A DNA stretch of 12,289 nt from JANXSD01 sp043758125 (GTDB lineage: Bacteria; Bacteroidota; Bacteroidia; AKYH767-A; OLB10). Location: NCBI GenBank assembly GCA_043758125.1, contig JAYVOC010000198.1:1-12289 (forward strand), written 5' to 3'. The notes beneath the pieces are model-generated. The model saw only the letters and a program-made list of their open reading frames with translations. It ran no database searches and had not been told where the DNA came from. The first letter of the stretch is position 1. Each line of letters begins with the position of its first letter. Position numbers and translations under genes: made by a program. This document shows, piece by piece, positions 1-6,060 of the stretch.

Positions 1-41
1 ATTCAGCAATTAGAAAAATAATATGATGCTGATAAAAATTA

Positions 42-125
42 GATGCGTAGCATCGGAACATACTGTAACAACGGACTTCAGTCCGTTGAAAGAAGCAACG
101 CAAGTCAACTAAGAGCCGTAGGCTC
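42..125. repeat. left three-hairpin module
   Basis: Three perfect palindromic stems lie upstream of the transposase gene. GATGC-GTA-GCATC is at 42-54. A 9-bp stem with a TC loop (CAACGGACT / AGTCCGTTG) is at 69-88. GAGCC-GTA-GGCTC is at 113-125, 26 nt before the start codon. They are probably folded single-stranded and bound by the Y1 transposase, as known for IS200/IS605 ends; that role is inferred. Confidence 0.7.
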
Positions 126-151
126 GGAGCATATCACTACATAAATAAATT

Positions 152-613
152 ATGGCTAACACATATCATCAAATCTATCTTCAATTTGTATTTGCAGTAA
201 AATATAGAAATGCTGTCATCAGTAAAAAGTGGAGCAGCACTCTCTTTGGAGTAATTGGAAATTTAATTAATGAACAAGGCTGCAAAACCATCATTGTAAA
301 TGGTGTAGAAGACCATGTACATTGTTTTGTCGGACTAAAGCCTGTGGTTTCTGTTTCTGAACTAATGAAAAGTGTAAAAGCGAAATCATCAAAATATATT
401 AATGATAATAAATTAACGTCCGATAGATTTGAATGGCAGGAAGGTTACGGTGTGTTTTCATACAGTCAATCGCACATTGATAACGTGTATAAGTATATTC
501 AAAATCAGGAAGCACATCATGCAAAACAAACTTTCAAGGAAGAATACATTGAGTTCCTGAAAAACTTTAAAATTGATTTTGATGAGCAATATATCTTTCA
601 TGATTTGGAATAA
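152..613 (+). CDS. tnpA: IS200/IS605-family Y1 (HUH) transposase
   Basis: This 153-residue protein is the usual length for a stand-alone Y1 transposase. It would cut and rejoin single-stranded DNA at folded ends through a 5'-phosphotyrosine intermediate. The metal-binding HUH motif is His55-Val-His57, inside DHVHCF. The nucleophile is most likely Tyr115 in the helix KYIQNQ, with Gln119 four residues later, the same Y-x3-Q spacing as in IS608 and ISDra2 TnpA. The N-terminus (MANTY...IYLQFVFAVK) is typical of a family common in Bacteroidota. The reading frame is full length with all expected motifs, so it is probably active. No SD is visible, and the start is the first ATG after the left hairpin module. 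There is no accessory tnpB. Confidence 0.93.
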   Translation: MANTYHQIYLQFVFAVKYRNAVISKKWSSTLFGVIGNLINEQGCKTIIVNGVEDHVHCFVGLKPVVSVSELMKSVKAKSSKYINDNKLTSDRFEWQEGYGVFSYSQSHIDNVYKYIQNQEAHHAKQTFKEEYIEFLKNFKIDFDEQYIFHDLE

Positions 614-622
614 AAATGTATC

Positions 623-704
623 GTGCCTACGGCACTCATTTCGCACTTACACATACATCACCGGACTGAAGTCCAGTGTTACAAAATCTTTCAAGCCTAC
701 GGCT
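623..704. repeat. right three-hairpin module (inverted copy of left)
   Basis: GTGCC-TAC-GGCAC is at 623-635. A 9-bp stem with one mismatch and a GA loop is at 659-678. AGCC-TAC-GGCT is at 694-704. Its reverse complement aligns with 42-125, best around the central stem, where TGTAACA, two variable bases and the GGACTTCAGTCC core are shared. The first stem lies 10 nt after the transposase stop and could also weakly terminate transcription, although no T-run follows it. Confidence 0.68.
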
Positions 705-725
705 CTTTAATTAATTGAAGAAATA

Positions 726-869
726 ATGATGAAAAAAATAGTCCCACACTTATTAACTCTTTTTTCGCTAACAGCATCTGCCCGAAAAGAACAAAAAGAT
801 ACGATTGGAGAATGAGAAAAGGTCGATTTAACGATTGGAGAAATAAATAAACATCTATAACTTTAGCTC
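726..869 (+). pseudogene. remnant of an exported protein N-terminus
   Basis: An ATG at 726 opens 29 codons (stop TGA 813-815) that read as a signal peptide: MMKK, a hydrophobic stretch with LLTLFSLTASA, then a polar segment ending DTIGE. After the TGA the same frame stays open through a second TIGE, followed by INKHL and a TAA at 867-869. The two TIGE copies come from a 12-bp direct repeat (ACGATTGGAGAA at 801-812 and 831-842), 30 bp apart. This looks like the start of a secreted protein that has lost the rest of its gene. The parent family cannot be named; a periplasmic serine hydrolase is one weak possibility. Confidence 0.4.
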
Positions 870-882
870 AATTATAAATATC

Positions 883-1092
883 ATGGCAAACCAACAAACA
901 AATCTTGCATGTTTAAAATCTCCGAATCCACTTTGGTTGGTTTCAATTCCAACAATAAACAGTGGTTATCAAATTAGGAAAACATTTGATGCTAGCTGGG
1001 GTGGTATTATTGGGAAAACATTAGGCGTTCCCGTTGTAAATGTTTCATCAAAATACAGTTCGCTCAATTAGTGTGATACGAGAATGATGGCA
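883..1092 (+). pseudogene. preA: preA remnant: N-terminus of dihydropyrimidine dehydrogenase subunit
   Basis: The 62-codon frame from ATG 883 to TAG 1069-1071 matches, from memory, the N-terminus of the PydA/PreA-type NAD-dependent dihydropyrimidine dehydrogenase, which catalyses the reductive step of uracil and thymine breakdown. Diagnostic segments are KSPNP.WL.S, NSGYQI.K.F.A.WGG, GKTLG.PVVNVSS and YSSLN. The full protein is about 410-440 residues, so at least 80% is missing, including the FMN-barrel active site and the ferredoxin-like Fe-S domain. Beyond the TAG the same frame continues CDTRMMAS, which resembles the family's YGD.RMMG, so homology appears to reach the next gene's start codon. 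The usual Trp before KTLG is Gly here. It is not functional as dihydropyrimidine dehydrogenase. Confidence 0.72.
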
Positions 1093-1824
1093 TCAAAAAT
1101 ATTTTTATCTGCCAAGTGGGAATACTTAGCAATGTTTAACTATGAAGTAGATGCTGCTATATTAAAACCGCATTTGCCACCTTTCACTGAAATAGATTTC
1201 TATAATGGAAAGGCGATCGTGAGCATTGTCGGATTTCTATTTAATAATACCAAAGTAATGGGGATAAAGTGGCCTGGTTTTGTAAATTTCGAAGAAGTAA
1301 ACCTCCGTTATTATATTAAATATTTTGATGGTCAAAAATGGAAAAGAGGTGTTGGTTTTATTTCGGAGATAGTTCCACAGTTTTTAGTTGCGGGTATGGC
1401 CAATATGTTATATAATGAACATTACAGTACAGCCAAAATGTACCATACGCTCAAGCAAGAGAAGGAATTGTTTGAAATAGAATATTTCTGGAAAAAGAAA
1501 AGTCAACATTGGAACTCTATATGGATAAAAGCAGAAACAACATTGCAGGATATATTAAGAGGTTCAGAAGAAGAATTTATTTTTGAGCACTACTATGGTT
1601 ATAACAAACTAAATAACAAAACTACAATTGAATATTCACTAGAGCATCCACATTGGCAGGTTTATTCAGTTACAGATTACAAACTTTACTGCGATATTGA
1701 AAAAATATACGGAGCATCCTTTGTTCCATTTATTCAGAATGTTAAACCTGTTTCAGTTTTTTTGGCCAAAGGTTCAGATGTGAACGTGATGCGACCACGA
1801 AGAATTTTTAAAGATTCTATTTAA
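1084..1824 (+). CDS. DUF2071 (YqjF-like) protein
   Basis: This 246-residue soluble protein belongs to the DUF2071 family, which has an acetoacetate-decarboxylase-like fold and no established reaction. Hallmarks in order are FLSAKWEYLAMFNYEVD (7-23), a YNGKAIVSIVGF strand pair (40-51), NFEEVNLRYYI (68-78), GVGFISEIVP (89-98), EHYYGYN (168-174), PHWQVYSV (189-196), and the C-terminal SVFLAKGSDVNV followed by RPRRI (224-241). Family similarity starts at about residue 5. The first Met-Met pair lies in what appears to be preA-derived sequence, so the start codon may have been captured from the neighbour. ATG at 1084 or 1087 are both possible, and no SD is visible. The gene stands alone and its function is unknown. 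Confidence 0.85.
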   Translation: MMASKIFLSAKWEYLAMFNYEVDAAILKPHLPPFTEIDFYNGKAIVSIVGFLFNNTKVMGIKWPGFVNFEEVNLRYYIKYFDGQKWKRGVGFISEIVPQFLVAGMANMLYNEHYSTAKMYHTLKQEKELFEIEYFWKKKSQHWNSIWIKAETTLQDILRGSEEEFIFEHYYGYNKLNNKTTIEYSLEHPHWQVYSVTDYKLYCDIEKIYGASFVPFIQNVKPVSVFLAKGSDVNVMRPRRIFKDSI

Positions 1825-1840
1825 TTTTGAATTTTATTAC

Positions 1841-1924
1841 TTAGCCTATATCATCTGTTTTGAAAAGAGCTAAAAATACCGACATTAATAAAATTCCAAA
1901 TGGTTCAGAAACTACTCCAATCAT
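1841..1924 (-). CDS. very small hydrophobic ORF or gene remnant
   Basis: A minus-strand frame of 27 codons runs from ATG at 1924, or 33 codons from the preceding stop. It has one hydrophobic stretch (GILLMSVFLALF) and a polar tail ending KTDDIG. It lies 35 nt downstream of the 47-residue ORF on the same strand. It could be the third member of a small membrane-protein cluster or the C-terminal scrap of a larger membrane protein. I do not recognise it and rate it barely above background. Confidence 0.25.
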   Translation of the reverse strand: MIGVVSEPFGILLMSVFLALFKTDDIG

Positions 1925-1944
1925 AGTTGCTGATAAATCATTTT

Positions 1945-2003
1945 AGTCTTATAAGGACACTAATTTTTACGAGAGTTTGTTTTATTTTCAGTCTGATAAG
2001 GAC
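1945..2003. repeat. 14-bp near-perfect direct repeat, 45 bp apart
   Basis: AGTCTTATAAGGAC (1945-1958) and AGTCTGATAAGGAC (1990-2003) differ at one base. The offset of 45 is a multiple of three. On the minus strand the copies translate SPYQT, inside the 47-residue ORF, and CPYKT, just after its stop. This suggests a small in-frame tandem duplication later interrupted by a TAG. Confidence 0.5.
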
Positions 2004-2103
2004 TATTGCTCATTTTGTTAAATTCCATAATTGTAGTAACGATAAATACAATAAATGAAATTGAAACAACAACAGAAAATATAATTATTTCGAGGTTATT
2101 CAT
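1960..2103 (-). CDS. small single-pass membrane protein, 47 aa
   Basis: This frame from ATG 2103 encodes MNNLE, then a hydrophobic helix of about 20 residues (6-25, rich in Ile, Val and Ser), then a polar, lysine-rich tail ending NSRKN. The shape is that of a one-helix membrane peptide. Its ATG is 5 nt after the stop of the 59-codon ORF on the same strand, a spacing typical of co-translated genes. That spacing is the main support for both being real. The tail contains one copy of a near-duplicated 14-nt segment (1990-2003), and the other copy lies just past the stop (1945-1958). No family is recognised. Confidence 0.45.
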   Translation of the reverse strand: MNNLEIIIFSVVVSISFIVFIVTTIMEFNKMSNSPYQTENKTNSRKN

Positions 2104-2108
2104 AACAG

Positions 2109-2288
2109 TTATTGATTTTTTTTCATGTTAATATAAATTAATAATCCAATCATAGTTGGTGGCCATAACCCAATAAATATTGCTCTCATAGGATTATTTA
2201 GAACAATATAATCGTATTCAGAGATAAAAATTAGAGCTACAATTGTAGCTAGAATTATCAACTCGGGTACCTTGAATTTTTTTAACAT
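2109..2288 (-). CDS. small two-helix membrane protein, 59 aa
   Basis: The frame from ATG 2288 encodes MLKKFKVPE followed by a first hydrophobic helix (about 10-22), a short acidic and polar link (SEYDY, then VLNNPMRA), a second helix (about 37-54, with a central WPP), and a short basic tail MKKNQ. The two basic termini flanking a helical hairpin fit a cytoplasmic N- and C-terminus. It begins a two-gene minus-strand pair with the 47-residue ORF 5 nt downstream. I see no convincing TAnnTTTG box upstream and recognise no family. It could be a short lineage-specific membrane protein. Confidence 0.5.
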   Translation of the reverse strand: MLKKFKVPELIILATIVALIFISEYDYIVLNNPMRAIFIGLWPPTMIGLLIYINMKKNQ

Positions 2289-2416
2289 AGATTTGTAATT
2301 TATAACTATTTTATTCGGTCAATATATTAAAATTGCGACTTTAATTTCAGGGTAAATAAACAAGATCTAACTAACAAAACAAGCTCCTTGCGTAAAGCTA
2401 TAAAATTTTAAACAAT

Positions 2417-2424
2417 TAACTTTG
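2417..2424 (+). promoter_or_regulatory. orphan TAnnTTTG-like -7 box
   Basis: TAACTTTG fits the Bacteroidota -7 consensus. The nearest upstream TTG is 26 nt away, longer than the usual 19-21 nt, and no intact gene follows within 400 nt. It may be the surviving promoter of a lost gene or a chance match. Confidence 0.25.
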
Positions 2425-2829
2425 CAAAAAGTTTTGACTTGTTAATATTATTGGAGATTTTATAATAAAAGGTACTAGAGTTACGTCTCATTTTGCTACT
2501 TATCTTACTATTTCATCAGCTTTAGGTATGAAGTAAATATTAAAATAGTTCATATAAATTAAAGGATCCAGAAAGAAATTTAAAAAAGTAATCTATTTTA
2601 AGAATTTAGGCTCGATTGAATTAAAAATTTCTTTGTTTCACATAAGTAACGACCCTACCTACACAACAATCAACCAATCAATTATTTTCAGGAAGTGCCC
2701 CCCTCCTACCTTATTTAGAATTATGTATAAAATAACCTCCATAATGCAAATGATAATCCTAACTGGAGTATCTTGGTATTTTAGATCTAATCATTAAAAG
2801 ATAATTTTACCAAATCAATAAATAACAAA

Positions 2830-3408
2830 ATGAATCCAAAAGTTGATTTCTACTTTAATAAAGCTAAATCATGGCAAGAAGAATTAGAGAAATTAAGACC
2901 GATCGTTCTTGGCTGTGGTTTAACAGAAGAATTAAAGTGGGGTGTTCCTTGCTATTCATTTCAAAATAACAACATTGTTTTAATTCATGTATTTAAAGAA
3001 TACTGTGCACTATTATTTTTCAAAGGAGTTTTATTAAGTGATACTAATGGAATTTTAATTCAACAAACAAAAAATGTTCAAGCAGCGAGACAAATTCGGT
3101 TCACTAATGTTCGAGAAATAGTGAAGATGAAAGCTATCTTGAAAGCATATATTTATGAAGCAATTGAGCTAGAAAAAGCTGGTTTAAAAGTTGAACTTAA
3201 GAAGACTTCAGATTTTAAAATTCCAGATGAGTTTCAAAATAAGTTAGATGAAAATCATGAACTAAAAAATGCTTTCAACGCATTAACACCAGGAAGACAA
3301 AAAGCTTATATTCTCTATTTTTCTGCTGCCAAACAATCAAAGACGAGAGTATCAAGAGTGGAAAAATACACAGAACAAATTCTCAATGGAAAAGGATTAG
3401 ATGATTAA
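2830..3408 (+). CDS. YdeI/OmpD-associated family protein (DUF1801 + OmdA)
   Basis: The 192-residue soluble protein has the two-part layout of the YdeI family. A DUF1801 domain spans about residues 15-115, with LTEELKWGVPCYSF (31-44) and a FFKGVLL strand (63-69). A C-terminal OmdA-type helical segment has the signature ALTPGRQKAYILYFSAAKQS (151-170) and RVSRVEKYTEQILNGKG. Relatives have been linked to resistance to antimicrobial peptides or bacteriocins, but the biochemical role is not established. It is a lone gene with long AT-rich flanks and no visible SD. ATG 2830 fits the family N-terminus (NPKVDFYFNKAKSW). Its accessory setting suggests acquisition as a single gene. Confidence 0.85.
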   Translation: MNPKVDFYFNKAKSWQEELEKLRPIVLGCGLTEELKWGVPCYSFQNNNIVLIHVFKEYCALLFFKGVLLSDTNGILIQQTKNVQAARQIRFTNVREIVKMKAILKAYIYEAIELEKAGLKVELKKTSDFKIPDEFQNKLDENHELKNAFNALTPGRQKAYILYFSAAKQSKTRVSRVEKYTEQILNGKGLDD

Positions 3409-3600
3409 AACGTTTTATGAGAAAACATACTACTCATTCACTATGATTCTTTACCATAATTTTAAATAGAAGGATGAATAAAAAAGCATTAAAGAAATTT
3501 GGCTTCGTATTCAATCTCCAAATAAATTAATCGATGCTTTTAATCTATTTTAAACCTACTTCATCAACGACAAACGCAGAACATTCTAAACAATATAATT

Positions 3601-4119
3601 ATGGACAAAATAGAAGTTAAAAAAGTTGACGTTAATAACGTTAATCAATTACAAATTATTGGCAAACAAACTTTCTTCGAAACTTTTGCAGATGAAAACT
3701 CTGATGAAAATATGCAAAAATATTTAGACGAAGGATTTACAGTTGACAAATTAATTACTGAATTGTCAAACCCAAACTCTGAATTTTACTTTGCTAAACT
3801 TGATGGTAAAATAATTGGCTATTTAAAAATAAATTTTGGTGAAGCACAAACAGAACTCAAAGACCAAAAGGGACTTGAAATAGAACGTATTTATGTTTTG
3901 AAAGAATTTCACGGAAAAGAGGTTGGACAAATTTTATATGACACTGCTTTTAGCATTGCAAAACAAACGAATGCCAATTATTTATGGCTAGGAGTTTGGG
4001 AAAAAAATCCTCGAGCAATCAACTTTTACAAGAAAAACGGTTTTGTTGAGTTTGATACACATATTTTCAAATTAGGCGATGAAAAACAGATAGACAAAAT
4101 GATGAAATTAAATCTATAA
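3601..4119 (+). CDS. GNAT acetyltransferase, PaiA-like (polyamine acetyltransferase type)
   Basis: At 172 residues this matches the length and layout of Bacillus PaiA, which acetylates spermidine and spermine using acetyl-CoA. Conserved blocks are QTFFETFADENSDENMQKYL (23-42), a small domain with FYFAKLDGKIIGYLKIN (62-78), IERIYVLKEFHG (94-105), LWLGVWEKNPRAINFYKKNGF (128-148) and the terminal FKLGDEKQIDKMM. The acetyl-CoA loop usually reads Q/R-x-x-G-x-G. Here it is H104-G-K-E107-V-G109, with Glu in place of the first conserved Gly, which may weaken or alter cofactor binding. The gene stands alone with no partner. The PaiA assignment is by similarity only; other small amines or peptide ends are possible substrates. 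Confidence 0.85.
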   Translation: MDKIEVKKVDVNNVNQLQIIGKQTFFETFADENSDENMQKYLDEGFTVDKLITELSNPNSEFYFAKLDGKIIGYLKINFGEAQTELKDQKGLEIERIYVLKEFHGKEVGQILYDTAFSIAKQTNANYLWLGVWEKNPRAINFYKKNGFVEFDTHIFKLGDEKQIDKMMKLNL

Positions 4120-4298
4120 AACCTTCTAACAAATTATTTTATGTACTAACTTACTTGTACTAAATCCATCCTATGCAAATCCTCAAAAATTCAAGTTTTT
4201 CGGGAAAATGGTGGGAAGCATCACATTTCATCCATGGTGGAAACAGGTTTCCCTCTTTTCAAACTAGAACCTATTAGAATTCAAATTACAATTTTTCC

Positions 4299-4328
4299 TT
4301 GTTTGAAAAGAATTAATCCCTATCTTTG
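4299..4328 (+). promoter_or_regulatory. promoter of rpmE2 (TTG-19-TATCTTTG)
   Basis: TTG at 4299-4301 is separated by 19 nt from TATCTTTG at 4321-4328. This matches the -33/-7 pattern used by the Bacteroidota primary sigma factor. Transcription would start near 4333, giving a leader of about 20 nt before the ATG at 4353. Confidence 0.75.
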
Positions 4329-4352
4329 CCGACCCATTCCGGATAAAAAATC

Positions 4353-4616
4353 ATGAAAAAGGATCTTCACCCTAAAAATTATCGCCTAGTTGTATTCAAA
4401 GACATCTCTTGCGATCACTCATTCATCACTAAGTCAGCTGTTGATACTAAAGACACCATTAAATGGGAAGACGGCAACGAATACCCATTGGTGAAATTAG
4501 AAATTTCAAATATGTCACACCCTTTCTACACAGGTAAGATGAAACTGGTGGATACAGCAGGTCGTGTTGATAAGTTCCGTACACGTTACGAAAAAATAGC
4601 TAAGAAAGCCGATTAA
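4353..4616 (+). CDS. rpmE2: 50S ribosomal protein bL31, type B
   Basis: The 87-residue protein is a bL31 of the large ribosomal subunit, located near the central protuberance bridging to the small subunit. Recognisable blocks are [17 protein letters not shown] (1-17), [19 protein letters not shown] (44-62) and the C-terminal [12 protein letters not shown]. The zinc-binding CxxC of type A is absent; only Cys20 is present, which marks the zinc-independent type B. In many bacteria type B copies replace type A under zinc limitation, but in Bacteroidota type B is often the only copy, so zinc control should not be assumed. It is monocistronic, with its own promoter and terminator. Confidence 0.96.
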   Translation: MKKDLHPKNYRLVVFKDISCDHSFITKSAVDTKDTIKWEDGNEYPLVKLEISNMSHPFYTGKMKLVDTAGRVDKFRTRYEKIAKKAD

Positions 4617-4643
4617 TTTTGCTGATCTTCAAAGTATTATATG

Positions 4644-4673
4644 ATCCTTCTTTAACCAAGAAGGATTTTTTTT
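4644..4673 (+). terminator. intrinsic terminator after rpmE2
   Basis: A perfect 9-bp stem (ATCCTTCTT / AAGAAGGAT) with a 5-nt TAACC loop ends in an 8-T run, 28 nt after the rpmE2 stop. A second T-rich tract follows near 4675-4685. Confidence 0.88.
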
Positions 4674-4746
4674 GTCTTTTTTTTTAAATAAAAGATATTA
4701 AGTACTTGTATTCTCTTATTTTTATCATTTTCAGAAAAACTTTCTT

Positions 4747-4754
4747 CACCTTTG
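4747..4754 (+). promoter_or_regulatory. possible recA -7 box
   Basis: CACCTTTG differs from TAnnTTTG at one base and lies 43 nt before the recA ATG. There is no good TTG 19-21 nt upstream. A TTG that could open the recA frame further upstream (4752) falls inside this box, so it could not be in the transcript. Confidence 0.35.
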
Positions 4755-4796
4755 TGTAAGATTAAGCATGAAATAACAACAAGAAATAATAAAGTA

Positions 4797-5813
4797 ATGG
4801 CAACAGAAACAGCAGACGCTAAAGAGAAATTGAAGGTATTGCAGCTTGCAATTGACAAAATTGAGAAAGCTTACGGAAAAGGAACTATCATGCGCTTAGG
4901 TGATAATGCGGTGGAGGCTATTGAAGCTATCCCCACAGGATCCATTGCACTTGATAATGCACTAGGAATAGGTGGTTATCCCAAAGGTCGAGTTATCGAG
5001 ATTTATGGACCAGAATCATCAGGAAAAACAACGTTGGCCATCCATGCGATTGCTGAGGTTCAGAAAAAAGGTGGTATTGCAGCTTTTATCGATGCAGAAC
5101 ATGCATTTGATCGTAACTACGCACAGAAATTAGGTGTTGATATCGAGAATTTATTGATCTCTCAACCCGATAACGGTGAGCAAGCTTTAGAAATTACAGA
5201 AAACTTGATCCGCTCAGGTGCTATTGACATTATTGTTATTGACTCCGTTGCTGCTCTTACTCCAAAATCGGAAATTGAAGGCGAGATGGGAGATAGCAAA
5301 ATGGGATTGCATGCACGATTGATGTCGCAAGCATTACGTAAGTTAACAGCTACGATTAGTCGTACTGGTTGCTGCTGCGTTTTCATCAATCAGCTTCGTG
5401 AGAAGATCGGTGTAATGTTCGGTAACCCAGAAACAACAACTGGCGGTAACGCATTGAAATTTTATGCTTCTGTACGTCTGGATATTCGTCGAATAGGACA
5501 AATTAAAGATGGAGAAAGCATAGTTGGTAATCGCACGAAAGTGAAGGTTGTGAAAAATAAAGTAGCTCCTCCTTTCCGACTTGCTGAATTCGATATCATG
5601 TACGGAGAAGGTATCTCGAAAATGGGTGAGATCGTTGATATGGGTGTGGAAATGAACATCGTTAAAAAAAGCGGTTCATGGTTCAGCTACGGCGATACGA
5701 AACTTGGTCAAGGACGTGATTCAGTAAAGCAATTACTACACGATAATCCTGAACTTTGTGATGAGATAGAAGGAAAAATCCGTGAAGCACTTCTTGCAAA
5801 ACAATCAGCTTAA
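4797..5813 (+). CDS. recA: recombinase RecA
   Basis: This 338-residue RecA forms ATP-dependent filaments on single-stranded DNA for homologous recombination and stimulates LexA-type autocleavage where that exists. Walker A is GPESSGKT (71-78), Walker B is IIVIDS (145-150), and the L2 region [20 protein letters not shown] (197-216) is intact. The C-terminal domain closes with a short tail lacking the long acidic extension of E. coli. The start is ATG 4797 ([24 protein letters not shown]), the family's usual N-terminus. An upstream in-frame TTG at 4752 would add 15 unrelated residues and is rejected. The gene is flanked by terminators on both sides, so it is its own transcription unit. No LexA-like operator is obvious. 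Confidence 0.99.
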   Translation: MATETADAKEKLKVLQLAIDKIEKAYGKGTIMRLGDNAVEAIEAIPTGSIALDNALGIGGYPKGRVIEIYGPESSGKTTLAIHAIAEVQKKGGIAAFIDAEHAFDRNYAQKLGVDIENLLISQPDNGEQALEITENLIRSGAIDIIVIDSVAALTPKSEIEGEMGDSKMGLHARLMSQALRKLTATISRTGCCCVFINQLREKIGVMFGNPETTTGGNALKFYASVRLDIRRIGQIKDGESIVGNRTKVKVVKNKVAPPFRLAEFDIMYGEGISKMGEIVDMGVEMNIVKKSGSWFSYGDTKLGQGRDSVKQLLHDNPELCDEIEGKIREALLAKQSA

Positions 5814-5838
5814 AATAAATCAATTTTGAATTGGAATC

Positions 5839-5866
5839 AAGGTGAGGCGAAAGCTTCACCTTTTTT
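5839..5866 (+). terminator. intrinsic terminator after recA, GAAA tetraloop
   Basis: A 10-bp stem (one G-T pair) closed by a GAAA (GNRA) tetraloop lies 25 nt after the recA stop. Arms are AAGGTGAGGC and GCTTCACCTT, running into a T6 tract. Confidence 0.92.
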
Positions 5867-5929
5867 CATTTAATTATTTACGAATTAACCTTTCTACTCA
5901 TTATCCTGTCAAATATCATCGATAAACAA

Positions 5930-5955
5930 ATTATTCTATATTCGAACAGAATAAT
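5930..5955. repeat. AT-rich inverted repeat between recA and the TPR gene
   Basis: ATTATTCT and AGAATAAT form a perfect 8-bp inverted repeat around a 10-nt loop that itself contains TTCGAA. There is no T-run, so it is not a terminator. It could be an operator for the downstream gene, although it lies about 130 nt from the likely promoter, or it may be chance in AT-rich DNA. Confidence 0.25.
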
Positions 5956-6060
5956 CGTTATCGAATTTACAATCACATAATTCTGAATTAGACTTTATTT
6001 TACATTATTAATTCGTAATTTTTAATCCGTAATCCAATAGCTATCGGATTTTAATTTATC

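Larger units (their letters stand above)
42..704 (+). mobile_element. IS200/IS605-like element with mirrored hairpin modules
   Basis: The unit is a single Y1 transposase gene (152-613) bracketed by two modules of three small hairpins. The left module has stems at 42-54, 69-88 and 113-125; the right has 623-635, 659-678 and 694-704. The right module is close to the reverse complement of the left, with matching spacers (14 and 24 nt against 23 and 15 nt). Read on the same strand, loops GTA, TC, GTA on the left become TAC, GA, TAC on the right. Classical IS200/IS605 members carry subterminal hairpins but no inverted repeats, so this layout is closer to a REP/RAYT arrangement. The outer boundaries are inferred from the outermost hairpins; the true cleavage sites are not determined. 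No TnpB/IscB-like gene is present. Confidence 0.6.
1825..2829. other. gene-poor 1 kb with small ORFs and fragments
   Basis: No plus-strand gene of normal size is found here. The left half holds the minus-strand small membrane ORFs. The right half (2290-2829) shows an isolated TAACTTTG box at 2417-2424. It is followed by a 32-codon open frame without an ATG (2438-2536, ending TISSALGMK). There is also a six-C run in an otherwise AT-rich stretch near 2698-2703. No RNA gene or clear terminator is visible. It reads as eroded sequence between transferred genes. Confidence 0.5.

Noticed and set aside
3475..3531. 18-codon frame MNKKALKK... between the YdeI-like and GNAT genes
   Set aside because: Very short, no homology recognised, no promoter; indistinguishable from chance in AT-rich sequence.
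3482..3540. AAAAGCAT...ATGCTTTT inverted repeat downstream of the YdeI-like gene
   Set aside because: The loop is over 40 nt and no T-run follows, so neither a terminator nor an attachment site is supported.
1825..4298. Integron or cassette array
   Set aside because: Lone genes with gaps suggested cassettes, but no attC-like core sites or repeated recombination sites were seen and no integrase is present.
4700..4707. AAGTACTT palindrome upstream of recA as a LexA/SOS operator
   Set aside because: It is only an 8-bp self-complementary word in AT-rich DNA with no second half-site, and I know no matching SOS box for this phylum.
4752..4796. TTG extension of recA by 15 residues
   Set aside because: The added residues do not resemble RecA N-termini and the TTG lies inside the candidate -7 box; ATG 4797 gives the normal protein.
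5162..5389. Minus-strand open frame inside recA, and similar frames inside tex and the TPR gene
   Set aside because: They are antisense or shifted shadows of strongly conserved genes with no recognisable protein features of their own.
6001..6034. Repeated AATTCGTAAT / AATCCGTAAT words before the TPR gene
   Set aside because: Two short, imperfect AT-rich copies without regular spacing; too little to call a repeat element.
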